From positions 4,360,501 to 4,424,500 of the forward strand of contig NZ_CP012109.1 of the NCBI RefSeq assembly GCF_000280925.3: DNA of 64,000 nt, in the 5' to 3' direction. The notes beneath the pieces were generated by a model, which worked only from the letters and a program-made list of their open reading frames with translations, had not been told where the DNA came from and searched no databases. The translations under genes were made by a program, and so were the position numbers. Of this stretch, positions 22,613 through 31,818 are shown one piece after another; the stretch's first letter is position 1, and each line of letters starts with the position of its first letter. Source of the stretch: Myxococcus hansupus. GTDB lineage: Bacteria > Myxococcota > Myxococcia > Myxococcales > Myxococcaceae.

Positions 22613-24691
22613 TCAGTCCGCCGGGTCCGTTCCACCCGGAGGGGGCCCATCCCGCCCCATGACCACCCCGGCCTCCGCCTCCAGGGCGGACGGAGCGTGC
22701 CGGTCGAACGGAGCCTCCTCCCCGCCGGGCAGTTCCAGGAGGAACCGGGAGGGCCGCAGGAGGATCCGCTCCCCGTCCCGGGGCAACACGCTCAAGGGGT
22801 ACACCAGCGCCAACGCGTCGCGCGCTCGGGTGAGGGCCACGTAGAACAACCGGCGCTCCTCTTCCTCCTCCTCGGGCAGGCGTGTGGCCAGCGACAGGGG
22901 GAACCGCCCATCCGCCAGCCAGAGGACGAAGACGGCCCGCCACTCCAGCCCCTTGGCCTGGTGGACGGTGGAGAGCGTCAGGACGGCCCCCGACGCCTCC
23001 TCCCCCAGGGCCTCCCCCGCCGCGAACTCCGCCACCAGGGCGATCTCCGACAGGAACCGCGCCACGTCCTCGAAGCGGCGGGCGAACTCCGCCAACTGCC
23101 GGACGTCCTCCTCCCGGTGCTCCTCCTCGGAGAACTCCGCCTTCAGGAACTCGGCGTAGCCCCCCGCCAGCACGCCGTCGATCAGCCGCTCTGGCGCGTT
23201 GGACGCCCCGGGCCCCGTCAGCCGCCCCATCAGGTCGGCGAAGGCCTGGAACCCCTTCCGGGATTTGCGCGGCAGGTGCGCCTGGACGTCCGCATGGGCC
23301 AGCCCCTCCGCCAGTGGCGTGCCCTCGGGCAGCGCGCGCAGGGCCGTCCAGAGGTGCTCCGCCGTCGCCGGTCCCACGCCTGGGACGCGCCGGATGACGC
23401 GTTTGAAGGCCAGCTCGTCCCCGGGGTTGTTCACCACCCGCAGGTGGGCCAGCACGTCCTTGATGTGGGACTGTTCGAAGAAGCGCACCCCGGAGCGCAC
23501 CCGGAAGGGGATGCCGCGCCGGGTCAACTCGAGCTGGAGCTCCAGCGAGTGGCTGTGGGCGCGGTACAGCACGGCCATGGCCTCCAGGGACATGCCCTGC
23601 TCCCGCAGCGCCAGGACACGCTCGGCCACGAAGGTGGCCTGCCCCGCGGCGTCCAGCGTGGGCACCAGGAGGGGCTTCACCCCGGCGGGCCGCGCCGCCG
23701 TCAGCACCTTGGGGAACTGGTTCGTGTTGAGCGCGATGGAGGTGTTCGCCAGCCGCAGGATTTCCGGCGTGGAGCGGTAGTTGCGCGTCAGCGAGTGGAC
23801 CGAGCACCCCGGATAGCGCTGTGGGAAGCCGATGATGTTGGAGAAGTCCGCGCCCCGGAAGCTGTAGATGGATTGGCAGTCATCCCCCACCACCGTCAGG
23901 TCCTTGCGCTCCCCCGCGAGCAGGTCCACGAGGTCGCCCTGGAGCCGGTTGGTGTCCTGGTACTCGTCCACCAGGACGCACTGGAAGCGCTCGGTGATGG
24001 CCTGACGCACGTCCGGGTGGTGCGTCAGCAGCCGCTTGAGGTGCACCAACAGGTCGTCGAAGTCCATCAGGTGCATCTGCGCCTTGCGCTGCTGATAGCG
24101 CGCGGCGGCGGCGAGCACCTCGGGGGCCAGCGGGAGCAGTTGGGGCCGGCGGTCCATCAGCACATGGGACACGGGCTCCTGGAGGTTGGCCGCCAATGAC
24201 ACCAGGTCCAGCACCAGGTCCGGCCGGGGGAAGCGCTTGTCGCTCTTGAGCCGGCGCTCCGCGATGCACGTCACCATCAAATCCCGGGCGTCCTCGCGGT
24301 CCAGCACGGTGAAGTTCGTGGAGAAGCCGAGCACCGCCGCGTACTGGCGCAGCAGCACGTGCGCCGCGTGGTGGAAGGTGCCGCCGAGCATGCGCCGCAC
24401 GTCCACCGAGGCGCCGGCCAGCTCCTCCACCCGGCGCGTCATCTCCCGCGCGGCCTTGTTGGTGAACGTGAGGAGGAGGATGCCCTCGGGAGGAACGCCC
24501 CGCTCGAGCTGGCGCGCCACCCGGAAGGTCAACGTGCGCGTCTTCCCGGAGCCCGCGCCGGCGATGACCAGCACGGGGCCCTCACCGGCCTCCACCGCGC
24601 GGAGCTGCTCCTCGTTGAGCAGCGCGGCGTAGTCGATCCGCAGCGAGGGCCTCGCCGGATCCGCCCGGAGCGTGTCGGTGCGCGTGGCCAT
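22613..24691 (-). CDS. UvrD/Rep-family ATP-dependent DNA helicase (superfamily 1)
   Basis: A protein of 692 residues. Helicase motifs are clear: Q motif region LNEEQLRAVEAGEGP, motif I AGAGSGKTRTL, Ia LTFTNKAAREM, II VDEYQDTN, III GDDCQSIYSFRGAD, IV region LTRNYRSTPEILRLAN, V TLSTVHQAKGLEW and VI FYVALTRARDAL. The length and layout suit the Rep/PcrA/UvrD group, which unwind DNA 3'-5' during repair and replication restart. The protein is truncated at the C-terminus relative to UvrD, ending soon after motif VI. The ATG at 24691 is used; a codon at 24730 would add 13 residues. Orthology to a specific member cannot be settled. Confidence 0.92.
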   Translation of the reverse strand: MATRTDTLRADPARPSLRIDYAALLNEEQLRAVEAGEGPVLVIAGAGSGKTRTLTFRVARQLERGVPPEGILLLTFTNKAAREMTRRVEELAGASVDVRRMLGGTFHHAAHVLLRQYAAVLGFSTNFTVLDREDARDLMVTCIAERRLKSDKRFPRPDLVLDLVSLAANLQEPVSHVLMDRRPQLLPLAPEVLAAAARYQQRKAQMHLMDFDDLLVHLKRLLTHHPDVRQAITERFQCVLVDEYQDTNRLQGDLVDLLAGERKDLTVVGDDCQSIYSFRGADFSNIIGFPQRYPGCSVHSLTRNYRSTPEILRLANTSIALNTNQFPKVLTAARPAGVKPLLVPTLDAAGQATFVAERVLALREQGMSLEAMAVLYRAHSHSLELQLELTRRGIPFRVRSGVRFFEQSHIKDVLAHLRVVNNPGDELAFKRVIRRVPGVGPATAEHLWTALRALPEGTPLAEGLAHADVQAHLPRKSRKGFQAFADLMGRLTGPGASNAPERLIDGVLAGGYAEFLKAEFSEEEHREEDVRQLAEFARRFEDVARFLSEIALVAEFAAGEALGEEASGAVLTLSTVHQAKGLEWRAVFVLWLADGRFPLSLATRLPEEEEEERRLFYVALTRARDALALVYPLSVLPRDGERILLRPSRFLLELPGGEEAPFDRHAPSALEAEAGVVMGRDGPPPGGTDPAD

Positions 24692-24745
24692 GGGGGCGCC
24701 GACTCTAACCGCCCCGCCCGCTTCGGACATCCGGATCCGGACGGC

Positions 24746-26437
24746 TCAGGGCACGCCGTTGAGCGCGGTCAGCTTCGCGGAGGCGGCCGCGCGGACCTGG
24801 GGCGACGGATCCCGCTCCTTCGCCACCTCCAGCAAGAGCCGCCCCACCTGCGGCAGCTTCGTGGCCACCGCGTTCAGGGCGGCGGTGCGCTCCTTCTCGG
24901 CGCTCTCCAGGCGCTCGCGGACGCCGCGGTCCGCGCACGTCTTGGCGCCCGGCGCCTGCTCGCGCAGCACCAGCTCTGCGTCCGCCAGCCGGGCTTCCGC
25001 CAGCCGCTTGGCGTCCGCGGCCTTGCGCTCGAACTCCGCCAGGTCCTCGGGGAACTCGGTGCTCACGGCCCGGGCCCGGGCGATGGCGTCCGCGGCGAAG
25101 CGGGCGTTGACGGCCGCCGCGCAGAGCTGCCGCGCCGAGGCCAGCGGCACGCGGCCCTCCGGCGTCACCTGGGACTCCTGCGCCACCTCCAGAGACCACA
25201 GCGCGAGCTGCCGCGCGGCGACGCCCGAGGAGAAGTGCTGACGCCGCTCCTCGCGAATCTGCACCCAGCGCCGGAGGATGACCGGATCCGCCGCGCCCGA
25301 TTCGGCCGCCCGCTGGTACTCCGTGGACGCCTGGGCGAGCTGGCCGGACAGGTCCAGCAGCGCCGCCACCGTGAGGTACAGCTCGGCGCTCGTCGCGCGC
25401 GCTCGCAGGGCGTCCAGGCGGGACGTCACCTCGTACTCGGCCACCGGCTTCGGCAGCGCGGCCAGGACGCTGCGCAGGGAGTCGAAGGCGTGCTGACGGA
25501 TCAACGGATTGCGGGCCGCGCGCAGCGCCTCCAGCAGCGGATCCAACACCCGCACCGAGACGTGCTGCCCCAGCTCCTCCGCCGCCTGCCAGCGGTCCAA
25601 CGCGTCGGGCGCCACGAGCGCGCGCTTCAGGTCCTCGATGTCCCTCAGGTAGTGCCCCACGTGCGCCGCCTGGGCCAGGGGCTCTGAACGGGTCATCGCC
25701 GCGAACTCGGCGCGGGCGCGGGCCAGCCGCTCGGGGAACGCCGTCAGCTTGGGGCCCAGGGGATGGGCCTTCACCCGCGCCTCGGCCTCGTCCACCAGCC
25801 CCGACACGAGCAGCCCCTCCACCTCCAGGCCCAGCAGCAGGATGCGCGCCTCCTCGCGGTGCGCGCCGGCCGGGAAGTCCTTGAGGTACGCGAAGAGCTT
25901 CGCCGCGCCGGAGGCCTTCGCCTGGGCGAAGGCCTGCGCGTCCAGCCGGGACTCCACGTCCAGGCGGCGCGGATCATCCGGCGCCGCGCGCAGGTACTCG
26001 GCCAGCTTGCGGGGGTCCTCCGTGGTCGCCAGCTCGCGCGCCTCCACCGCCGTCAGCAGCCGCTTCGCCTCGTCGCGCTGGACCCCATCCGGGTGCTCCT
26101 GGAGGAACTGGCGCCACCCGGCGACGCTGTCCGCCTCCTGCGCCGCGTTGAAGCGGAGGCCTTCCAGCAGCGTCTTCACCGTGCGCGCATGGGCCCCGTC
26201 CGGGTGGGCCTCCAGGAAGCGCTTGTAGGCAATCACCGTGTGCAGCCGCTTCGCCTCCTCGAACTCCAACTCCTCCAGCCGGGCCTCGGCGGCGTCCACC
26301 TCGTCGTGCTGGGGGTATTCGCGCAGGAAGGCGCGGTAGCCATCGATGGTGTCCGACTTCGCCGCGCGCTCATACGGCGAAGGGACGCAGCCAGTGGCCA
26401 GCAACAGGACGGCGAGGGCTCGGCGAAAAGAGGCCAT
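24746..26437 (-). CDS. Large helical-repeat lipoprotein
   Basis: A protein of 563 residues. The lipoprotein signal MASFRRALAVLLLATGC has its lipid Cys at residue 17. The body is almost wholly helical. The first third has repeated units resembling YKRFLEAHPDGAHARTVKTL and WRQFLQEHPDGVQRDEAKRL, a TPR-like pattern with HPDG turns. Later stretches (LDPLLEALRAARNPLIRQHA, DPSPQVRAAASAKLTALNG) look like HEAT repeats. It is probably a periplasmic protein-interaction scaffold, perhaps at the outer membrane. The start 54 bases before the helicase start on the same strand allows co-transcription. The ATG at 26437 is fixed by the signal peptide. Partners unknown. Confidence 0.8.
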   Translation of the reverse strand: MASFRRALAVLLLATGCVPSPYERAAKSDTIDGYRAFLREYPQHDEVDAAEARLEELEFEEAKRLHTVIAYKRFLEAHPDGAHARTVKTLLEGLRFNAAQEADSVAGWRQFLQEHPDGVQRDEAKRLLTAVEARELATTEDPRKLAEYLRAAPDDPRRLDVESRLDAQAFAQAKASGAAKLFAYLKDFPAGAHREEARILLLGLEVEGLLVSGLVDEAEARVKAHPLGPKLTAFPERLARARAEFAAMTRSEPLAQAAHVGHYLRDIEDLKRALVAPDALDRWQAAEELGQHVSVRVLDPLLEALRAARNPLIRQHAFDSLRSVLAALPKPVAEYEVTSRLDALRARATSAELYLTVAALLDLSGQLAQASTEYQRAAESGAADPVILRRWVQIREERRQHFSSGVAARQLALWSLEVAQESQVTPEGRVPLASARQLCAAAVNARFAADAIARARAVSTEFPEDLAEFERKAADAKRLAEARLADAELVLREQAPGAKTCADRGVRERLESAEKERTAALNAVATKLPQVGRLLLEVAKERDPSPQVRAAASAKLTALNGVP

Positions 26438-26571
26438 GTCCCTGGAGCAATACCGCACCCGCGCCCACCCGGAAACCCGAGGCCTGACGGACGGTTGCCT
26501 GGGTAGGTTTTTTGACGACACAGCTTCTTGGACGGAGCATGTGCCCCAGGACGCTACAGGGAGGTCGCGCC

Positions 26572-27414
26572 ATGAGGACATTCACGCTGATGGGAGCCCT
26601 CGCCATGCTGGCGACGGGATGTGCCACCACGGGAGCGCCGCTCGAACCGTGGCTGGATTCGTATGCCCTGCGCTACCGGTCCGCGTCACCGCCCGCCTTC
26701 CCCCGCGAGCCGCTGTCCAAGCCGGTGGCCACCGCGAGCAACGATTCGCAGCAGGCTCAGGGGAGCACCCGCCCGGGCAAGAAGGTCGCGGGGGGAAAGG
26801 CGCGCGCGTCGGCCGCCCGCTCGAAGCCCGCCGCCGTGCCGGCCAACGCGCGCGAGAAGGTGGTGACCACCGCCCGCTCGCTCGTGGGCAAGACGCAGGT
26901 GCAGCTCCAGGGAAAGAAGTACCCCTCCGACTGCACGGGCCTCATCGAGGGCGTCTACGCCCAGGCTGGCGTCAAGTTCCGTGGCACCGTCCAGCCGGGC
27001 GACAACGGCGTCACCGCCATGTACCGCTTCACCCGCGCCCAGGGCCGCGTGTACTCGAATGGCCGGCCGACTCCGGGAGACCTCGTCTTCTTCAACGAGA
27101 CGTATGACCAGAACCGCGATGGCCGCCGCAACGACGGCCTCACGCACGTGGGCATCGTGGAGAGCGTGAGCAACTCCGGCACCGTCACCGTCATCCACCG
27201 CGTGCGCCGGGGCGTGGTGCGCTACCGCATGAACCTGGAGCGGCCCCACCTGCGGCGAGATCCGCAAACGGGCGAGGTCCTCAACGACATGCTCCGGCAC
27301 CCGGGCCCCAACCGGGATCCCGTCCTCACCGGTCAGCTCTTCGGTGGCTACGGCAGCGTGCTGCCCGCCAGCCCCAAGGCGACCAAGCCCGTCCCGGTGG
27401 CCTCACTGCGGTAA
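26572..27414 (+). CDS. NlpC/P60-family peptidase lipoprotein
   Basis: A protein of 280 residues. The signal MRTFTLMGALAMLATGC carries a lipobox, and AGGGAGG lies eight bases before the ATG. A Ser/Ala/Lys/Pro-rich linker of about 80 residues leads to an NlpC/P60 domain. The catalytic Cys is in YPSDCTGLIEGVYAQAG, the His in LTHVGIVES, and a third polar residue follows in VIHRV. Such enzymes cut peptidoglycan stem peptides, typically after D-Glu. A loop rich in Asn/Arg/Asp (DQNRDGRRNDG) precedes the catalytic His. It is probably tethered to the membrane facing the periplasm. Divergent from the helical-repeat lipoprotein, with a 134-bp shared upstream region. Confidence 0.88.
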   Translation: MRTFTLMGALAMLATGCATTGAPLEPWLDSYALRYRSASPPAFPREPLSKPVATASNDSQQAQGSTRPGKKVAGGKARASAARSKPAAVPANAREKVVTTARSLVGKTQVQLQGKKYPSDCTGLIEGVYAQAGVKFRGTVQPGDNGVTAMYRFTRAQGRVYSNGRPTPGDLVFFNETYDQNRDGRRNDGLTHVGIVESVSNSGTVTVIHRVRRGVVRYRMNLERPHLRRDPQTGEVLNDMLRHPGPNRDPVLTGQLFGGYGSVLPASPKATKPVPVASLR

Positions 27415-27504
27415 CGGGTCACAGCAGAACGCGAACCGGCCGGACACCCCTTCCCCTCTTCGAGGAAGCGGCCTCCGGCCGGGTCGACGACACCGTTCGT
27501 CAGG

Positions 27505-28686
27505 TCAGGCGCGGGCCGTGCGGTCCCACGCGGCGCGCTGCGAGTTGCGCAGGAAGCGCCAGAAGCCCACGACGATGGCCAAGTTCATGGTCACGAAGTA
27601 GTACGCGACCGACGCGGCCTTCTTCGCCGTCCCCCGCTTCAGCACGCCCGTCTTCCCCAGGTACGCCAGCGCGTAGAACAGCACCTGCATGAACAGGCTG
27701 AACTGGTAGAAGTGCCGGTCGAGCAGGAACAGGTTCGCCACCAGCGCCAGCCCCATCAGCGCGGGCGCGCACCAACGCAGCAGCTTGTGCGACCAGAAGG
27801 CGAACGCGGGGAAGCCCGCGGTCGGCAGCAACAGCCCCGGCACCATGCGCAGGCTCTGGAAGTTGCCCGCGGCGATGCGCGCCCGGCGGCCGAACTCCTT
27901 GCCGTAATCCTCCGTCGTCTCCTCGTGCGCGACCGCGTGCTCCTCGTAGACGACCTTGAAGCCGTTCTCCAGGATGCGCAGCGGAATCACGAAGTCGTCC
28001 ACGATGGTGGACGGCGGCAACTGCGTGAACAGCGAGCGCCGGATGGCATACAGCCCGCCGTTGGCCCCCACCACCGCGCCGCGACGGCCCTCGTACATCT
28101 TGATGAGGGACTCGTAGCTCCAGTACGCGCTCTCCTCGTAGTCCTGCTTCGTGGGGTTGTAGAGCCGCAGCTTCCCGCAGACGGCGCCCACCTCGGGGTC
28201 CTCGAAGTGGCGAACCAGCCGCTCGATGGCCTCCGGCTCGATCATCGTATTGGCATCGGAGAGGACGACGATGTCCCCTTGCGCCATGGGGATGCAGCGA
28301 TTCAGCACCGTCGTCTTGCCCGCGCGCGGCGCTGGCGACAGCCGGACACGCGCGTCCGTGCAGCCTCGCACGAGGTCATCCGTCCCATCCGACGAGCCAT
28401 CCGAGCCGATGAGCACCTCGAACTTCTCCGCCGGGTACGCCAACGCGAGGCTGTTCTCCAGCTTCTGCTGGATGCACGACGCCTCGTTGTAGGCGGCCAC
28501 GACCAGGCTCACCGAGGGCAACGGCCGCTGCCTGGCCACGCCCTGTTCATCCCCGCCCCCCTGCCGCACCTTGCGTGCGTTCTTGAGTACCTGCGCGGCC
28601 CCTTCGAGCAGAAAAAGACTCAAGGGGTATAGAAAGTACGTGTGCGCGAGCAGCAGCACCGCACACCAGAAGAAGACCTCCGCCAT
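27505..28686 (-). CDS. Membrane-bound family-2 glycosyltransferase
   Basis: A protein of 393 residues. An N-terminal membrane helix (FFWCAVLLLAHTYFLYPL) precedes a GT-A domain with VSLVVAAYNEASCI, LIGSDGSSDGT, LSDANTMIEPEA (DxN in place of DxD), GANGGLYAIRR and STIVDDFVIPLRIL, then RRARIAAGNFQSL and three or four C-terminal membrane helices. The last motif has RARIAAG where processive synthases have QxxRW, so this may transfer single sugars or act in a non-cellulose-type synthesis. GGGAGG precedes the ATG at 28686. It stands alone, convergent with the NlpC/P60 gene. Product unknown, likely a surface polysaccharide. Confidence 0.88.
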   Translation of the reverse strand: MAEVFFWCAVLLLAHTYFLYPLSLFLLEGAAQVLKNARKVRQGGGDEQGVARQRPLPSVSLVVAAYNEASCIQQKLENSLALAYPAEKFEVLIGSDGSSDGTDDLVRGCTDARVRLSPAPRAGKTTVLNRCIPMAQGDIVVLSDANTMIEPEAIERLVRHFEDPEVGAVCGKLRLYNPTKQDYEESAYWSYESLIKMYEGRRGAVVGANGGLYAIRRSLFTQLPPSTIVDDFVIPLRILENGFKVVYEEHAVAHEETTEDYGKEFGRRARIAAGNFQSLRMVPGLLLPTAGFPAFAFWSHKLLRWCAPALMGLALVANLFLLDRHFYQFSLFMQVLFYALAYLGKTGVLKRGTAKKAASVAYYFVTMNLAIVVGFWRFLRNSQRAAWDRTARA

Positions 28687-28854
28687 CAACCCTGCCTCCC
28701 AAGCACCCAGTCCTCGAACCTGCGCCGGGTTCAGCAAGAGGCATGCCTCGCCCACTTCCCGAGAATCACACGGGGAAAGGCCCTGGGGTCGCGGGGCTCG
28801 CGGTGCGGGACTGGACTTTCTCCAGCCCCCCAGGCGGAGAAGCCGGTCGTCGTT

Positions 28855-31809
28855 TCAGGGTGCCGAAGGAGCGTCCGCGTCGATCTGGGCGATCAGCCGG
28901 CTCGCCATCGTGTGTCCGGGGTTGAGCGCCAGCGCGTCGTCCAGCAGTGAACGTGCCGTGTCCGGGTCCTTCTGCCGCAGCGCCAGGCGGGCGCCCAGCA
29001 GGTACGGCCGGAGCAACGAGCTGTCGGCCTGGCGCAGCGTCTCCAGGTCCTTCGACACCGCCACGAGCGTGTCCGGGGGCGAGCCCGCGCTCAACGCATA
29101 TTCGGCCCGGGCCATCGTGCTCCAGACATGCGGCGCGCCTTCCGCGTTGCGCAGCCGCTCCGCCAGGGCCAGTGCGTCGGGCGCCGCCAGGACCGCGGCG
29201 TACAGGGCCTGTGCCCTCAGCCGCGCGGTCGCCGCGGACGCGGGTTCATCCTCGGGGGCCTTGCTCAGCAAGGTGCGCTGCGTGTCGAGCTCCTTGCGGA
29301 GGGTGTCGATGGAGGCGCGCACGCTCGCGGCGTCATTCGCGACAACGCCGGCCTCCTGCTGGAATGCCACGAGCCGGGCTTCCCGCTCGGGCTTGGCGAG
29401 CGAATTGAGCGCTTTCGTCTTCGCTCGGGCGAGGGCCTCGCCCTTGAGGCGAAGTCGCTCGCTGTCCGCCTGACGGTCAGACAGGTTGAGCGCCAGGACG
29501 ACCGCGAGTTCCGCCTGGGCCTCGACGTAGCGAGGTTGTTTCGCAACCACGGCCCGCACGTACTGGAGGGCCTGTTCGCGGGCGGTCGCATCATCGCGGC
29601 GGAGCAGCACCGCCGCGCGGTCCGTCTCCTCGACCACCGACGCGGGAATCTCCGCCTCTCGGCTCTTCAGGAAGCTGTAGGCCAGCGCGCCGATGAGCGC
29701 GAGCCCCGCCAGGATGGCGACCACGAGTTGGGGGCGCACACTCGACGAGGCGCCACTGGCGTATTCGATGGTGCTGTCTGTCGACATGCGGCCAGCGGAC
29801 AGCAGCTCCGGCGGGAGTTCGACGGGGGGACGGCGCGTCGTGGGCCCGCCCTGCGCCGCGGCCCCGGGGGCGGCCGGAATCTCCGTGGCTCCGAAGTCTC
29901 CGGACAGGCCACCGAGGGGGGCGAACGGCTCGTCGGGCTCCGGGGGGAGCTCGATGCGGGCCTCGGATTCGGGCAGCGCGGCCAGGCCGAAGGGCTGCGT
30001 TCCGCGGGCGCGAAGTGTGGGCTCTGATCGAGCGGCTTCGGATTCCGGACTCGCGGCACGGGGCTCGGGGAACTCCACGGGCGGTGAGACGGGCGGCACG
30101 GAGCCGAAGAGGCTCTTGGAGCCGACGGGGGCTTCCGCGACGGCGCTGTAGGTCTGACTGCGGCCCAGGGGCGCGCGGGCGTCGCTCGCTGGCTTGGTGC
30201 CGAATGCATGCTGAGGGGCTTCAGGGGCGGCGGCGCTCGGGCCCGCGGCCGAAAGCGGGCTGACCGGGGGCGGCGTCAGGACCTGGCCGTGCGCGGCCCC
30301 GAAGACCTGGGTGGTGTTGCCGGGCGCCGCGCCGCCTCTCGCGGGCTCCGCGGCCGGGCGCTGAGTGTCCGTGAAGGCGCCGAAGGTCTGAGTCGCGTTG
30401 CCGGGCGCCGGGCTTCCGGTTGCGGTCCCCTGCACGGCGGCGACACCAGGAGCCTGCGCGGGCGGCGCGCTCCGGGTCTGTCCCGAAGGCGGGCCAGAGA
30501 CCGCGCCGTACGACTGTGTCCGTACGACCGGGGCCACGGGCGGCACGGCCCCGAACGCCTGCGTGGCAGAACCCGGCGCAGCCGATGGGAGGGAGCCCGC
30601 TGGCGCCGCACCCTGCGGTGGAGCGGGTCTGAAGGACTGCGTTCCCACGGGAGGGACCGCGCCGAAGGCCTGCGTGCCGCTGTCGGGCCCCGTGCCTCGG
30701 GAAGCAGCGCCGAACGTCTGTGTCGTGGCGACCGGCGGCACGGCGCCAAAGGCCTGCGCGCCGTTGTCCGCGCTTCGTGGAGCAGCACCGAACGTCTGTG
30801 TCGTGGCGACCGGCGGCACGGCGCCAAAGGCCTGCGTGCCGTTGTCCGCGCTTCGTGGAGCAGCACCGAACGTCTGTGTCGCGGCGACCGGCGGCACCGC
30901 GCCGAAGGCTTGCGTGCCGTTGTCCGCGCTTCGTGGAGCAGCGCCGAACGTCTGCGTAGTCCCCACCGGCGCGACAGGTGGCACCGCCCCAAAGGCCTGC
31001 GTGCCGTTGTCCTCGCTTCGTGGAGCAGCACCGAACGTCTGTGTCGTGGCGACCGGAGGTACCGCGCCGAAGGCTTGCGTGCCGTTGTCCGCGCTTCGCG
31101 AAGCAGCGCCGAACGTCTGCGTCGTCCCCACCGGCGCGACCGGCGGCACCGCGCCGAACGCCTGCGTGCCGCTATCCGGCCCCGTGCCCCGGGCTGCAGC
31201 GCCGAACGTCTGCGTCGTTGCGACCGGCGGCACTGCACCAAAGGCCTGCGTGCCGTTGTCGGGCCCCGTGCCTCGGGAAGCAGCACCGAACGTCTGTGTC
31301 GTTGCGACCGGCGGCACCGCGCCGAAGGCCTGCGTGCCGTTATCCGGTCCCGTGCCCCGGGATGCAGCGCCGAACGTCTGCGTCGTTGCGACCGGCGGCA
31401 CTGCACCAAAAGCCTGCGTGCCGTTGTCGGGCCCCGTGCCTCGGGAAGCAGCACCGAACGTCTGTGTCGTAGCGACCGGAGGGACCGCGCCGAAGGCCTG
31501 CGTGCCGTTATCCGGTCCCGTGCCCCGAGAAGCGGCACCAGACGTCTGCGTCGTCCCCGCCGGCGCGACAGGCGGCACCGCGCCGCCTGACTGCGCCCCG
31601 CCAAACAACTGCGTGGACTTCATCGGCGAGCGCGCCTGCCCAGCGCCTCCGCCCACCGTCGGCGTCGACCGCGACGGCGTCGCCGTGCCATGCGGCGCCG
31701 CCATGAAAACGTGACCGCAACGCGTGCACTGGACGGAAGCGCCTCCCGGCGGAAGCAGGCGGGAGTCGAGGACGTACTGCATCGAGCACTGAGGGCACGC
31801 GATCTGCAC
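28855..31809 (-). CDS. Zinc-ribbon, tandem-repeat, single-TM, TPR protein
   Basis: A protein of 984 residues. (1) Residues 1-36 form an MJ0042-type zinc ribbon with Cys5, Cys8, Cys28 and Cys31. (2) Residues 66-510 are low-complexity tandem repeats built on TQAFGAVPPVA and TQTFGAA, with 12 copies of QAFGAVPPV. (3) A Pro/Glu-rich spacer follows. (4) One membrane helix lies near residue 703 (LVVAILAGLALIGALAYSFL). (5) A periplasmic tail of about 270 residues has TPR-like helices. The zinc ribbon plus TM plus TPR order recalls AgmX/GltJ-type motility or polarity proteins of myxobacteria, but no identity is claimed. It is the last gene of a unit with aspartokinase and a HhH protein; the gap upstream is nine bases. 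Confidence 0.85.
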   Translation of the reverse strand: MQIACPQCSMQYVLDSRLLPPGGASVQCTRCGHVFMAAPHGTATPSRSTPTVGGGAGQARSPMKSTQLFGGAQSGGAVPPVAPAGTTQTSGAASRGTGPDNGTQAFGAVPPVATTQTFGAASRGTGPDNGTQAFGAVPPVATTQTFGAASRGTGPDNGTQAFGAVPPVATTQTFGAASRGTGPDNGTQAFGAVPPVATTQTFGAAARGTGPDSGTQAFGAVPPVAPVGTTQTFGAASRSADNGTQAFGAVPPVATTQTFGAAPRSEDNGTQAFGAVPPVAPVGTTQTFGAAPRSADNGTQAFGAVPPVAATQTFGAAPRSADNGTQAFGAVPPVATTQTFGAAPRSADNGAQAFGAVPPVATTQTFGAASRGTGPDSGTQAFGAVPPVGTQSFRPAPPQGAAPAGSLPSAAPGSATQAFGAVPPVAPVVRTQSYGAVSGPPSGQTRSAPPAQAPGVAAVQGTATGSPAPGNATQTFGAFTDTQRPAAEPARGGAAPGNTTQVFGAAHGQVLTPPPVSPLSAAGPSAAAPEAPQHAFGTKPASDARAPLGRSQTYSAVAEAPVGSKSLFGSVPPVSPPVEFPEPRAASPESEAARSEPTLRARGTQPFGLAALPESEARIELPPEPDEPFAPLGGLSGDFGATEIPAAPGAAAQGGPTTRRPPVELPPELLSAGRMSTDSTIEYASGASSSVRPQLVVAILAGLALIGALAYSFLKSREAEIPASVVEETDRAAVLLRRDDATAREQALQYVRAVVAKQPRYVEAQAELAVVLALNLSDRQADSERLRLKGEALARAKTKALNSLAKPEREARLVAFQQEAGVVANDAASVRASIDTLRKELDTQRTLLSKAPEDEPASAATARLRAQALYAAVLAAPDALALAERLRNAEGAPHVWSTMARAEYALSAGSPPDTLVAVSKDLETLRQADSSLLRPYLLGARLALRQKDPDTARSLLDDALALNPGHTMASRLIAQIDADAPSAP
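30285..31614 (-). repeat. Tandem coding repeats, about 28-residue (84-bp) units
   Basis: Consecutive units read (GTGPDNG or S-A/E-DNG)TQAFGAVPPVATTQTFGAA(S/P)R on the minus strand. The first four are identical at protein level; the later ones are shorter by a few residues and more varied. The short motif T-Q-x-F-G-A recurs more than 20 times. Unit lengths are multiples of three, so the frame is kept. This is coding repeat expansion, not CRISPR. Confidence 0.9.
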
Positions 31810-31818
31810 GCGACGTGC

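Noticed and set aside
21428-24199. A 923-codon plus-strand open frame
   Set aside because: It is antisense to the Hsp70 and UvrD-type helicase genes, has no domain, and its Arg/His/Gly-rich composition is typical of shadows in high-GC DNA.
26505-26571. Sigma-70 promoter TTGACG for the NlpC/P60 lipoprotein
   Set aside because: The -35 is good, but no acceptable -10 lies 16-18 bases downstream.
30285-31614. CRISPR or satellite array
   Set aside because: Units are contiguous, multiples of three and translate into a regular peptide in a long gene.
30208-31714. Plus-strand repetitive frames opposite the zinc-ribbon protein
   Set aside because: Both are reflections of the 84-bp coding repeats. 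The minus-strand product has a zinc ribbon, TM helix and TPR tail and so is the real one.
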